Source: Muribaculaceae bacterium (lineage in GTDB: Bacteria > Bacteroidota > Bacteroidia > Bacteroidales > Muribaculaceae). From it: a DNA stretch of 11,484 nucleotides. Location: positions 1 to 11,484 of the forward strand of contig JAFYCU010000131.1 in assembly GCA_017545095.1 (NCBI GenBank). Direction: 5' to 3'. This document shows positions 1 through 6,484 of the stretch, in pieces (positions within the stretch are counted from its first letter, which is position 1; every line of letters starts with the position of its first letter). The position numbers and the translations under genes are program-made. The notes below the pieces were generated by a model, which was not told where the DNA came from, did not search any database, and worked only from the letters and a program-made list of their open reading frames with translations.

Positions 1-30
1 GCAAAAAAGCAAGCTGCTTGCTTGTTTTGC
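1..30 (+). terminator. Hairpin ahead of mtgA, probable terminator of an upstream gene
   Basis: Bases 1-13 pair with 17-30 across a three-base loop, leaving a single bulged G at 24. The left arm begins GCAAAA and the right arm ends TTTTGC, so there is an A-tract before and a T-tract after the stem, as in an intrinsic terminator that can work both ways. It would close whatever gene lies to the left of the window. Its right arm overlaps the presumed -33 region of the mtgA promoter. The window edge may cut the structure. Confidence 0.45.
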
Positions 31-51
31 GCTCGGTTTGCACTAATTTTG
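21..51 (+). promoter_or_regulatory. Bacteroidetes-type promoter of mtgA
   Basis: TAATTTTG at 44-51 fits the -7 consensus TAnnTTTG. CTTG at 21-24 lies 19 bases upstream and is a weak match to the -33 element TTTG. The same TAATTTTGCA string occurs ahead of phoH and ahead of the small gene at 5433. Transcription would start near 58, which leaves ATG 81 rather than the upstream TTG 18 as the usable start codon. Confidence 0.5.
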
Positions 52-80
52 CACGCTTATTATTCAGAAATCGATTGGCC

Positions 81-767
81 ATGAACTTTGTCCTGCGCTG
101 GGTGCGCAATGTGATTATCTTCTTTTTCACGAGCACGGTGATTGCCGTGGTTGTCTTCAAGTATGTGCCGGTGTATCTCACACCGTTGATGGTGGTGAGG
201 TGCTTCGAGCAGATGGGCAACGGCGAGTGGCCCACGCTCAAGCACGAGTGGGTGCCGATGGAGCGCATCAGCCGCAATGCGCCGCAGGCGGTTATCGCCA
301 GCGAGGATCAGCTGTTCATGCAGCACAACGGGTTCGACTTCAAGCAAATCCATCAGGCCCGTCTCGACGCGCTCAACGGCAAGCGCGAGCGCGGCGCAAG
401 CACCATCACACAGCAAACGGCCAAGAACGTGTTTCTGTGGCAGGGGCACAGCTGGCTGCGAAAGGGATTGGAGGCCTACTTCACTGTGCTCATCGAGAAG
501 GTGTGGGGCAAGGAACGCATCATGGAGGTGTATCTCAACAGCATCGAGATGGGGGAGGGCATCTATGGCGTGGAGGCCGTGGCACGCAGCCATTTCGACA
601 CCACAGCCGAGAAACTCTCGCGCAAGCAGGCTGCACTCATCGCCAGTTCGCTACCCAACCCGCGCAAACGCGACTCGGCGCACCCCACGGCGTTCATGAT
701 CAAGCGAAGCCGGCAAATCATGCGCGACATGCCCGTTGTGGACCAATTTCCAGCCGGTGCCGAGTGA
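81..767 (+). CDS. mtgA: Monofunctional biosynthetic peptidoglycan transglycosylase (GT51)
   Basis: MtgA polymerises lipid II into glycan strands at the outer face of the inner membrane and has no transpeptidase domain. The 228-residue product matches the family's usual length (about 230-250). A hydrophobic anchor spans roughly residues 9-27. The GT51 motifs follow in order: ASEDQLF with the first catalytic Glu at 75, the GASTITQQ block at about 105-112, and MEVYLN with the second conserved Glu at 149. The frame is open back to a TTG at 18, but that start would lie upstream of or inside the promoter at 44-51, so ATG 81 is chosen. It is the first gene of a likely operon, with only 47 bases before the next start. 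Confidence 0.93.
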   Translation: MNFVLRWVRNVIIFFFTSTVIAVVVFKYVPVYLTPLMVVRCFEQMGNGEWPTLKHEWVPMERISRNAPQAVIASEDQLFMQHNGFDFKQIHQARLDALNGKRERGASTITQQTAKNVFLWQGHSWLRKGLEAYFTVLIEKVWGKERIMEVYLNSIEMGEGIYGVEAVARSHFDTTAEKLSRKQAALIASSLPNPRKRDSAHPTAFMIKRSRQIMRDMPVVDQFPAGAE

Positions 768-814
768 ACAAGAGGAGTATGACAAGTACGACACGATATA
801 ACATCAAGATAACA

Positions 815-1465
815 ATGAACAAGATGAAACACCTACTCTTTTGGGCTGTTGTGGCAGCCCTGGCGATGACGTTTGGTGCCTGCAAGCGCGGCGCCACGTC
901 CACTACGGCCACCGCAGGCACCAGTGACTCGGCATCCATCACCAAGCAAGATATGGTGATGGAGCCCTTCGACGAACTCACGCTCGTGAGCGACGCCGAT
1001 GTGGTGATTGAGCCTGGTGAGGAGCAGCATGTGATTGTGGAGGCTCCCGCACGCGTGATGCCCTACGTCAACGTGTATGTCGAAGACCTGGATTTGCACA
1101 TCGATGCCCGTGAAATGCCCAAGGGCATGAAGATGGACAGCGTCACCGTGCGCGTCATTACTTCGGTGATCAAGAACCTTGAGCTGAAGGGTGCCGGCAA
1201 CATCTCGGCCTCGCAGCCGCTCGTGGCGCACGACATCGGCATCCACCTGAGCGGAGCAGGCAATGTGACGCTCGACGGCCTCACGTGCAACAAGTTGGAC
1301 ATCGACCTGAACGGGGCCGGAAACATCAGCATCAGCAACTTGCAGGCGGCTGTGGCCGAGACCGAGTTGAGCGGAGCGGGCAATGTGGTGCTGAAGGGTC
1401 ACGCTGGCCAGCACACCGAGCACGTGGGCGGTGCCGGCACCATCGACACATCGCAGCTGAAATGA
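815..1465 (+). CDS. GIN-domain (DUF2807) lipoprotein
   Basis: This 216-residue putative lipoprotein is probably tethered in the cell envelope. The N-terminus has charged residues, a hydrophobic stretch and Cys23 in TFGAC, an imperfect lipobox because Phe sits at -3. A low-complexity Ser/Thr/Ala linker follows. From about residue 50 the chain is a run of short beta strands broken by GAGN turns: GAGNIS, GAGNVT, GAGNIS and GAGNVV, then a final GGAGT. That pattern marks the right-handed beta-helix of the DUF2807 or GIN domain, a common Bacteroidetes envelope family of unknown role. ATG 824 (MKHLLF) is an equally good start. The stop overlaps the presumed mutY start as ATGA, suggesting translational coupling. 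It might bind surface polymer, but nothing here proves that. Confidence 0.85.
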   Translation: MNKMKHLLFWAVVAALAMTFGACKRGATSTTATAGTSDSASITKQDMVMEPFDELTLVSDADVVIEPGEEQHVIVEAPARVMPYVNVYVEDLDLHIDAREMPKGMKMDSVTVRVITSVIKNLELKGAGNISASQPLVAHDIGIHLSGAGNVTLDGLTCNKLDIDLNGAGNISISNLQAAVAETELSGAGNVVLKGHAGQHTEHVGGAGTIDTSQLK

Positions 1466-2538
1466 CGCGCCACCCAGCCGACGGTGCACCTCGGCACCCG
1501 ATGGCCGCCGCGTTGCTGCAATGGTATGTCGTCCATGGCCGTGAGCTGCCGTGGCGCGGCACGGGCGACCCTTATGCCATCTGGCTCAGCGAGGTGATTC
1601 TGCAGCAAACGCGCATCGAGCAGGGCCGCCCCTACTGGGAGCGGTTCATGGCGCGATACCCCACCGTGGGCGACCTCGCTGCCGCCACCGAGGACGAGGT
1701 GTTGCGCCTGTGGCAGGGGCTGGGCTACTACAGCCGTGGGCGCAACCTGCTTGCCGCAGCGCGGCAGGTGACGGCCATGGGTGGATTTCCGCGCACCGTC
1801 AAGGAGCTGAAAACACTCAAGGGCGTGGGCGACTACACGGCAGCGGCCATCGCGAGCATGGCATTCGGTGAGCCGGCGGCGGTGGTCGATGGCAACGTCT
1901 ATCGCGTGCTGGCGCGTTACCACGGCATCGACACCCCCATCAACACGCAGCAGGGCAAACGCCTGTTCACGGCTTTGGCACAGGAGTTGCTGCCGCCCGA
2001 CCATGCCGCCGCCTTCAACCAGGCGATGATGGACTTCGGGGCCATCTGGTGCATGCCACGCAAGCCACGGTGTGGCGAGTGTCCGTTGAGTCAGTCGTGT
2101 GTAGCGTTTCAGCAGGCCACTGTGGATGCCCTGCCCGTGAAACTGAAAACCGTGTCGGTGAAGACGCGCCGATTCCACTATGTGTATGTGCGTTGTGGCC
2201 GCTACACGGCATTGCGGCGCAGGCCGGCTGGCGACATATGGCAGGGGCTGTGGGAGCCGCTGCTGGTCGAGGGCGATGACACGGCCTTGCAGCGAGCCAT
2301 TGCACACATTGCGGGCACGCTCACCAGACTGCGCAGCGGCGTGAAGCATGTGCTCACACACCGCATCATCGTGGCCGACCTCTATTTGCTCGAATGCGAC
2401 GAGCGGCCTCAACTGCCCGAAGGCTACCAATGGATAGCCGAAGCCGAGCGCGACCATTATGCCGTGCCGCGACTGGTGGAACAACTGTTTCAAAGATGCG
2501 AGATGCAAGATGCGAGATGCGAGAAGCAAGATGGCTAA
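1462..2538 (+). CDS. mutY: A/G-specific adenine glycosylase MutY
   Basis: MutY removes adenine mispaired with 8-oxoguanine or G in base-excision repair. The 358-residue product has the full family layout. EVILQQT carries the catalytic Glu44. The helix-hairpin-helix LKGVGDYTAAAI lies at about 119-130, and VDGNVYRVL holds the catalytic Asp143. The 4Fe-4S ligands are Cys197, 204, 207 and 213 with the spacing C-x6-C-x2-C-x5-C. A C-terminal NUDIX-like domain runs from about 234 to 344, with LTH at 298-300 where 8-oxoG readers usually carry an F/L-S/T-H loop. ATG 1462 overlaps the preceding stop; ATG 1501 (MAAALLQ) is a plausible alternative. The last residues, from about Arg345, are coded by a dispersed 7-base repeat and look like an acquired tail, so catalysis should not depend on them. 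Confidence 0.95.
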   Translation: MTRHPADGAPRHPMAAALLQWYVVHGRELPWRGTGDPYAIWLSEVILQQTRIEQGRPYWERFMARYPTVGDLAAATEDEVLRLWQGLGYYSRGRNLLAAARQVTAMGGFPRTVKELKTLKGVGDYTAAAIASMAFGEPAAVVDGNVYRVLARYHGIDTPINTQQGKRLFTALAQELLPPDHAAAFNQAMMDFGAIWCMPRKPRCGECPLSQSCVAFQQATVDALPVKLKTVSVKTRRFHYVYVRCGRYTALRRRPAGDIWQGLWEPLLVEGDDTALQRAIAHIAGTLTRLRSGVKHVLTHRIIVADLYLLECDERPQLPEGYQWIAEAERDHYAVPRLVEQLFQRCEMQDARCEKQDG

Positions 2539-2600
2539 CGCACGATAGCCACTTATCTCTTATTACTTATCCTTTATTACTTGTTTCCTTGTTCCCTTTG
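2494..2600 (+). repeat. Degenerate heptanucleotide repeat at the mutY 3' end
   Basis: From 2494 the sequence steps in units of about seven bases such as GCGAGAT, GCAAGAT and GCGAGAA, and ends in ATGGCTAACGCACGATA (up to 2547). The same words occur inverted at 6032-6115 and 8666-8829. A second pyrimidine-rich block at 2549-2600 has units like TTATTAC, TTATCCT and TTGTTCC, also stepping by about seven. The first block runs through the mutY stop codon. Confidence 0.7.
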
Positions 2601-2606
2601 ATTGAC

Positions 2607-2639
2607 CTTGCCGTGGGAGGGGCGAGGGTTGTAACTTCG
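2607..2639 (+). promoter_or_regulatory. Possible promoter of the 186-codon gene
   Basis: CTTG at 2607-2610 and TAACTTCG at 2632-2639 are 21 bases apart, an imperfect version of the Bacteroidetes -33/-7 pair. The ATG follows 32 bases after the -7 box, which is a normal leader length. Confidence 0.35.
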
Positions 2640-2671
2640 CGGCATGATTATCAACCTCAAAAACACACACG

Positions 2672-3232
2672 ATGATGAACAATGCCAATGAACTGCTCAA
2701 CATGAGCGAAGACGACATGCTCACCCTGTGGCGGCGCGTGATGCACCTCGACCCCGTGCGGCGCGAATGCATGGTAGAACGCGACGACGGCATCGACCTC
2801 GACGCACTGCTGCGCATCCACCTGCGCCAGTGGTATGCCCAATTGCTGCGCACCGCGCCGGTGGCATGGCTGCCCATCGAAGACCTGAAGGCAGAAGTCA
2901 CCACCACCATCGACGCGCAAGGCGTGGTCACCGCCGTGCTGCCTGAGCGATGCGTGCGCCCCGTGGAATGGCAGCTCGCCGGATGGGCACACAGCGTGAC
3001 CGCATTCGCCGCACCCAACGATGCCGACGACCGCCGCCAACGCAGCACCTGGACGCGTAGCGGCACACAGCACCCCGTGGCCGTGCTGCACGACAACCGC
3101 CTGATGCTCTACAGCCTGCCTGCCGGCACCACACCGGTGCTCACCATGGCGCGGTGCGTGGCGGCTCCCAGTCGCGGCTACTACGCCTTGCACCACGACG
3201 CACTCGCCACGCTGCCGCGATGGGAGCTGTGA
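2672..3232 (+). CDS. Hypothetical protein, 186 residues
   Basis: I do not recognise the family. The product is a soluble-looking protein with no signal peptide or membrane segment. Its first third is acidic and helical-looking with many Arg, Asp and Glu (SEDDMLTLWRR, VRRECMVERDDGIDLDALL). The rest looks like beta strands rich in Val, Thr and Pro, including LPAGTTPVL. The reading frame has the GC-rich codon use of the neighbouring core genes, which supports a real gene. ATG 2675 is an alternative start three bases on. It stands alone between mutY and phoH, with a possible promoter of its own and 121 bases before the next gene. A Bacteroidales-specific housekeeping protein is a guess from context only. 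Confidence 0.75.
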   Translation: MMNNANELLNMSEDDMLTLWRRVMHLDPVRRECMVERDDGIDLDALLRIHLRQWYAQLLRTAPVAWLPIEDLKAEVTTTIDAQGVVTAVLPERCVRPVEWQLAGWAHSVTAFAAPNDADDRRQRSTWTRSGTQHPVAVLHDNRLMLYSLPAGTTPVLTMARCVAAPSRGYYALHHDALATLPRWEL

Positions 3233-3296
3233 ACACCGACCTTGCCACCCAAATCCATTGTTTTGCCGGATGTAACGGGCACTTTTCAACAACAAA

Positions 3297-3328
3297 TTTG
3301 GATTATTGCTCGGCTTGTAGTAATTTTG
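3297..3328 (+). promoter_or_regulatory. Bacteroidetes-type promoter of phoH-purC
   Basis: TTTG at 3297-3300 and TAATTTTG at 3321-3328 are separated by exactly 20 bases, a full match to the Bacteroidetes housekeeping promoter. The phoH start lies 26 bases downstream of the -7 box. Confidence 0.72.
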
Positions 3329-3353
3329 CACATCCATTCCATCGCAAGCACAC

Positions 3354-4313
3354 ATGATGATAGAACGACACGTGATTATCGACAATGTTGACCCAGTGGC
3401 ATTCTACGGGGTCAACAACAGCAATATTGCCTTGATTCGCAACCTGTTTCCCAAGCTGCGCATGGCGGCTCGCGGCAGTGTGATCACGGTGATTGGCGAC
3501 GAACAGGAAACCACTCTTTTTGAGCAGAAAATCCATGCGCTGGCGGCCTATTGCGCCGAGCGCAACACGCTGCCCGAGGATGTGATTCTCGACATCGTGA
3601 AGGGGGCTCCGCCCAAGCAGCTCAAGATGGACGACGTGATCATCTATGGCGTGAACGGCAAGCCCATCCAGGGTCGCACACCCAACCAGCAGCTGCTGGT
3701 GAAGACGTTCAGCCAAAACGACCTCACCTTTGCCATGGGACCCGCCGGCACCGGCAAGACCTACCTGGCAGTGGCTCTGGCCGTGCGTGCACTCAAGAAC
3801 CGCGAGGTGAGAAAAATCATCCTCTCGCGTCCTGCCGTCGAGGCTGGCGAGAAGCTCGGTTTCCTGCCTGGCGACATGAAAGACAAAATCGACCCCTATC
3901 TGCAACCCCTCTACGATGCGCTCGAGGACATGATTCCGGTGGCCAAGCTCAGGGAATACATGGACAACGACACTATCCAGATAGCCCCATTGGCATTTAT
4001 GCGCGGCCGCACGCTCAACGATGCCATCGTGGTGCTCGACGAGGCGCAGAACACCACCGTGCACCAAATCAAGATGTTCCTCACCCGTCTGGGCATGGGC
4101 TCGAAGATGGTCATCACCGGCGACATCACACAAATCGACCTGCCGCGCTCCACCGCCAGCGGACTTATCCATGCCTTGCGCGTGTTGCGCGATGTGAAGG
4201 GTATAGGCCGCGTGGAGTTTGACAAGAAAGACATTGTGCGTCACCACCTCGTGCAGCGCATTGTCGAAGCCTATGAGCGATTCGAGAAACAGGAACAAGA
4301 CCAGCAACCATAG
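3354..4313 (+). CDS. phoH: PhoH-family ATPase (YbeZ-like)
   Basis: This is a cytoplasmic P-loop ATPase of the PhoH/YbeZ family, linked in other bacteria to RNA metabolism and ribosome maturation. The 319-residue length fits. The N-terminal third is the family's small RNA-binding-like domain. It is followed by GRTPNQQLLV, Walker A GPAGTGKT at 129-136, the LSRPAVEAGEKLGFLPGD block at about 158-174, Walker B VVLDEAQN with the acidic pair at 229-230, and the sensor-like MVITGDITQIDLP. ATG 3357 (MIERHVII) is an equally likely start, since homologues often begin that way. purC follows 39 bases later and is probably co-transcribed. The gene has no partner ybeY or other ribosome gene in view. Confidence 0.95.
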   Translation: MMIERHVIIDNVDPVAFYGVNNSNIALIRNLFPKLRMAARGSVITVIGDEQETTLFEQKIHALAAYCAERNTLPEDVILDIVKGAPPKQLKMDDVIIYGVNGKPIQGRTPNQQLLVKTFSQNDLTFAMGPAGTGKTYLAVALAVRALKNREVRKIILSRPAVEAGEKLGFLPGDMKDKIDPYLQPLYDALEDMIPVAKLREYMDNDTIQIAPLAFMRGRTLNDAIVVLDEAQNTTVHQIKMFLTRLGMGSKMVITGDITQIDLPRSTASGLIHALRVLRDVKGIGRVEFDKKDIVRHHLVQRIVEAYERFEKQEQDQQP

Positions 4314-4352
4314 TAGGCATCTAAAGTATAACCTTTTCACCCCTCACAAACA

Positions 4353-5303
4353 ATGACATTAATCAAGACCGACTTCCATTTTCCGGGTCAGCGCAGCGTG
4401 TATCACGGCAAGGTGCGCGACGTTTACAGCATTGGCGACGACCTGCTCGTAATGGTGGCCACCGACCGCATCAGTGCTTTCGACGTGATTCTGCCCAAGG
4501 GCATACCCTGCAAGGGCCAGGTGCTCAACCAGATTGCGGCCAAGTTTCTCGATGCCACAGTAGCCATCGTGCCCAACTGGAAACTGGCCACACCCGACCC
4601 GATGGTCACCGTGGGCTGGCGCTGCCAGGGGTTCCCGGTGGAGATGATTATTCGAGGCTATCTCACGGGCAGTGCCTGGCGTGAATACCAAAAAGGCTGC
4701 CGCCTGCTGTGCGGTGTGCCGCTGCCCGATGGTATGCGCGAGAACGAGCGTTTCCCGCAGCCCCTCATCACCCCCACCACCAAGGCCGCCGAGGGGCACG
4801 ACGAGAACATCTCACGTGAGGAAATCATCGCGCAAAACTTGGTGAGCGAGCAAGACTACCAGGTGATGGAGCGTTACACAAGGGAGTTGTTTGCCCACGG
4901 CACAGCCATGGCGGCAAAAAAAGGACTCATTCTGGTCGATACCAAGTATGAGTTTGGCAGCCGCAATGGTGAGGTGGTGCTCATCGACGAAATCCACACG
5001 CCCGACTCCAGCCGATACTTCTATGCCGAGGGGTATGAGCAGCGTTTTTCCGCCGGCGAACCCCAGCGGCAGCTCAGCAAGGAGTTTGTGCGCCAGTGGC
5101 TCATCGATGGCGGCTTTATGGGCCAGCCTGGCCAGCAGGTGCCCGAGATGACAGATGCCTACTGCCAAAGCGTGGCCGAGCGATATGTCGAGCTGTATGA
5201 GCATATTACCGGCGAAAAGTTCCAGCTCGCTGCCGATGACGACCCGGCCGCGCGCATCGAGCGAAACGTCACACAATGGTTGGCCCAGAGGTCGATGGGC
5301 TAA
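4353..5303 (+). CDS. purC: SAICAR synthetase (phosphoribosylaminoimidazole-succinocarboxamide synthase)
   Basis: PurC joins aspartate to CAIR with ATP to make SAICAR, in de novo purine synthesis in the cytoplasm. The 316-residue chain is the longer form of the enzyme. It opens with HGKVRDVY at about 19-26 near the ATP site, then [12 protein letters not shown] at about 38-49. In order after that come [32 protein letters not shown] and the second family signature LVDTKYEFG at 194-202, then [12 protein letters not shown]. All expected blocks are present and intact. It lies 39 bases behind phoH with no promoter or terminator between them, so it should share the phoH transcript. The next gene has its own promoter. 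Confidence 0.97.
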   Translation: MTLIKTDFHFPGQRSVYHGKVRDVYSIGDDLLVMVATDRISAFDVILPKGIPCKGQVLNQIAAKFLDATVAIVPNWKLATPDPMVTVGWRCQGFPVEMIIRGYLTGSAWREYQKGCRLLCGVPLPDGMRENERFPQPLITPTTKAAEGHDENISREEIIAQNLVSEQDYQVMERYTRELFAHGTAMAAKKGLILVDTKYEFGSRNGEVVLIDEIHTPDSSRYFYAEGYEQRFSAGEPQRQLSKEFVRQWLIDGGFMGQPGQQVPEMTDAYCQSVAERYVELYEHITGEKFQLAADDDPAARIERNVTQWLAQRSMG

Positions 5304-5359
5304 GTGTGGGATTATTTGCCTGAGATTATTCTGCAAAATGTTGATTTTTTGACTCAGAT

Positions 5360-5391
5360 TTTGCGTAATATACAAAAAATGACTAATTTTG
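5360..5391 (+). promoter_or_regulatory. Bacteroidetes-type promoter of the 65-codon gene
   Basis: TTTG at 5360-5363 and TAATTTTG at 5384-5391 are 20 bases apart, the same geometry and -7 box as ahead of phoH. It lies upstream of ATG 5433, so upstream in-frame starts at 5304 and 5379 would be on or before the promoter and are unlikely to be used. Confidence 0.7.
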
Positions 5392-5432
5392 CAGCTCATA
5401 CGATTCTTATCAAACCTCAAAAGCCCGATGCT

Positions 5433-5630
5433 ATGGACGTGAAAGTGAACCGAACGATAATCAGTGTTCCCGAAGGATACAAGGTGCGTGATGTGGTGTT
5501 GGCCTATGCCGCCCGCCGCAACGTGAGCAAGGCTCGGTTGAAATTCTTGCGCGTGTATGATGCTATGGGCGAGGATATTGATTTGGACGACCCGCTCAGC
5601 GATGGCGACTCCATCAGGTGTGTGCTGTAA
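5433..5630 (+). CDS. Small protein with ThiS/MoaD-like (beta-grasp) look, no GlyGly tail
   Basis: The gene codes 65 residues. The chain begins with a strand MDVKVNRTIISV, then PEGYKVRDVVLAYA, which resembles the PEG-x-T-x-x-E/D-L helix start of ThiS and MoaD. It ends DDPLSDGDSIRCVL, much like the L-x-D-G-D-x-V last strand of that fold. The diglycine C-terminus needed for sulfur carriers or ubiquitin-like conjugation is absent; the protein stops at Val-Leu. It is a single-gene unit with a good promoter and a strong hairpin, which suggests it is expressed. No thiazole or molybdopterin gene is nearby, so a sulfur-carrier role is unlikely. The fold call is inference from sequence pattern; the function is unknown. 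Confidence 0.72.
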   Translation: MDVKVNRTIISVPEGYKVRDVVLAYAARRNVSKARLKFLRVYDAMGEDIDLDDPLSDGDSIRCVL

Positions 5631-5651
5631 GCAATAACACACTGCGATAGT

Positions 5652-5700
5652 TTCACCCCGTTTGAGAGCACAACAACGATGTGTTCTCAAACGGGGTGAA
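5652..5700 (+). terminator. Long hairpin behind the 65-codon gene
   Basis: A 21-base arm at 5652-5672 pairs with 5680-5700 across a seven-base loop, with only one G-T wobble. The outer stem is TTCACCCCG against CGGGGTGAA. CTTTATTCC follows, which is a poor T-tract, so the hairpin may act as a terminator, an mRNA 3' end stabiliser, or both. It starts 22 bases after the stop codon. Confidence 0.7.
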
Positions 5701-5943
5701 CTTTATTCCTTCATTCCTCAATTCCTGACCTAAATTTTCATCCCATCCGCTGCATTATCCATTATCAATTGTCAATTCCTGATGTTGTCTGACACTTGCG
5801 TCAGCCATCTTGATTCTCGTATCTTATTATAATTTGTAATAAATTTGTATTTAATTTGTTGACTGTTCAAGCCGTTGTCTTTAATTGTTTGATTGAGCCG
5901 TGTTTAGTGTTGATTTGCGTCCCTACAGCATCCGGCAACACCC
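5701..5943. other. Intergenic stretch with degenerate short repeats
   Basis: No gene is seen here. Bases 5705-5727 repeat ATTCCT at a spacing of about eight. Bases 5752-5780 repeat CATTATC, CATTATC, AATTGTC and AATTCCT at seven-base steps. An AT-rich piece at 5819-5890 shows nothing recognisable. GCGTCCCTACA near 5918 is shared in part with ACGTCCCTACA at 8653-8663. Confidence 0.55.
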
Positions 5944-5971
5944 GAAAAAAAAGCCCCTCCTTCAGGAGGGG
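5944..5971 (-). terminator. Intrinsic terminator on the - strand
   Basis: Read on the - strand, CCCCTCC at 5971-5965 pairs with GGAGGGG at 5960-5954 around a TGAA loop. A C and a run of eight T (5952-5945) follow. This is a canonical intrinsic terminator. It would end transcripts coming leftward through the dockerin-gene relic at 6113-6265. Confidence 0.7.
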
Positions 5972-6012
5972 TTTGGGGAGGCCCTCGCGGCCCCACGGGG
6001 TTTGGGGAGGCC
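5968..6012. repeat. 16-bp direct repeat in a GC-rich block
   Basis: GGGGTTTGGGGAGGCC occurs at 5968-5983 and again at 5997-6012, a spacing of 29 bases. Together with the preceding hairpin this makes a G-rich block with several runs of three to four G. It resembles the short GC-rich dispersed elements often found between Bacteroidetes genes, though I could not check copy number. Confidence 0.6.
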
Positions 6013-6031
6013 TTTTTAGCTACAAGCTACA

Positions 6032-6115
6032 TGTCTCGCATCTCGCGTCTTGCGTCTCGCATCTTTTTTGCGTTAGCCATGAGCTTGGTTCTCGCTTCTT
6101 GGTTCTCGGTTCTTA
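6032..6115 (-). repeat. Degenerate heptanucleotide repeat, left copy
   Basis: On the - strand the block reads in seven-base words of the type AGAACCG, AGAACCA and AGAAGCG, then ATGGCTAACGCA, then ATGCGAG and ACGCAAG. It is the same family as 8666-8829 and the inverse of the block at the end of mutY. It directly follows the stop codon of the dockerin-gene relic, just as the right-hand block follows the stop of the intact gene. Confidence 0.7.
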
Positions 6116-6262
6116 CTTCAGCATAGTGCTGATGACGATGTTCACGTCGTCGATGTCCACCACGCCGTCGCCGTTCACGTCGGCGTTGTAGGCCGGAGCG
6201 TCCACGCGGCGCACACGGGCCACCGTGGGCGTGCCGTTCACCTGCGTCTTCACATTCTCGCC
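6071..6262. repeat. 192-bp direct repeat, left copy
   Basis: Aligned base by base with 8784-8975 in the same orientation and without gaps, it differs at about 11 positions (roughly 94 per cent identity by eye). It spans part of the heptanucleotide block and the 3' end of the dockerin-type gene. The two copies bracket the Rhs fragment and lipoprotein genes. Confidence 0.85.
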
Positions 6263-6268
6263 CTAGCC
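6113..6268 (-). pseudogene. 3' relic of a dockerin-type gene
   Basis: In the frame ending at the TAA at 6113, the - strand codes ENVKTQVNGTPTVARVRR, a short linker, then NADVNGDGVVDIDDVNIVIS and TMLK. This is almost the same as the C-terminus of the intact gene ending at 8826. Upstream of it a TAG at 6263-6265 replaces the Gln codon of the intact copy (GMGQGE), and homology stops a few bases further. About 50 codons remain with no start, so this is a duplicated or truncated gene end. It lies inside the 192-bp direct repeat 6071-6262. Confidence 0.85.
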
Positions 6269-6311
6269 AATACATCGCCAGGCTGATGTGGAGATATTTG
6301 TCATGGCACCT

Positions 6312-6350
6312 AAAAAGGTCGTGCGGAGTTTTTCTCCACCCGACCTTTTT
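6312..6350. terminator. Bidirectional intrinsic terminator
   Basis: AAAAAGGTCG at 6312-6321 pairs with CGACCTTTTT at 6341-6350, and GGAG at 6325-6328 with CTCC at 6334-6337. The result is a 17-bp stem with two mismatches and a TTTTT loop. The A-tract and T-tract allow termination in both directions. On the - strand it lies about 135 bases behind the lipoprotein gene and is its likely terminator. Confidence 0.65.
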
Positions 6351-6483
6351 CACATCACTGTTTTCCGGGTCATCCTACTTTCAGCGAGGTACTCAGAAAG
6401 GAGGATAATAAAGATGACCATCTGAGCGGTCCAGGTTCCTGGTGGTATTTTCATCCTGAAGCACTTGAAACGGAAGAATCATG
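6314..6483 (+). pseudogene. Possible gene relic, + strand
   Basis: The + strand frame is open from 6314 to the TGA at 6481-6483. It includes TFSEVLRKEDNKDDHLSGPG and then SWWYFHPEALETEES, which reads like a natural protein C-terminus. No start codon is available in this frame after the stop at 6311, and the first part covers the terminator hairpin. An alternative is a short - strand frame over the same bases (MKIPPGTWTAQMV onward, 34 codons). Neither can be assigned, and chance is possible. An imperfect hairpin (6372-6382 with 6396-6406, one mismatch) also lies here. Confidence 0.22.
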
Positions 6484-6484
6484 A

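Noticed and set aside
200..814. N-terminal extension of the GIN lipoprotein frame
   Set aside because: This part lies inside mtgA in another frame and would bury the signal peptide that starts at 815 or 824.
1399..2529. Long open frame on the - strand opposite mutY
   Set aside because: It is the antisense image of mutY, rich in His, Arg and Gln without recognisable motifs. mutY is certain.
3303..4340. Long open frame on the - strand (345 codons) opposite phoH
   Set aside because: It covers phoH in antisense, is His-rich as expected from reading GC-biased codons backward, and includes the phoH promoter region. phoH on the + strand has all its motifs.
5304..5432. Longer start (GTG 5304 or ATG 5379) for the small beta-grasp-like gene
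   Set aside because: Both lie upstream of or on the -7 box at 5384-5391, so they would not be in the transcript.
6027..6353. 108-codon frame on the - strand over the dockerin relic
   Set aside because: It reads the relic in the wrong frame (RRRERRRRGG in place of DVNGDG) and continues into the repeat block.
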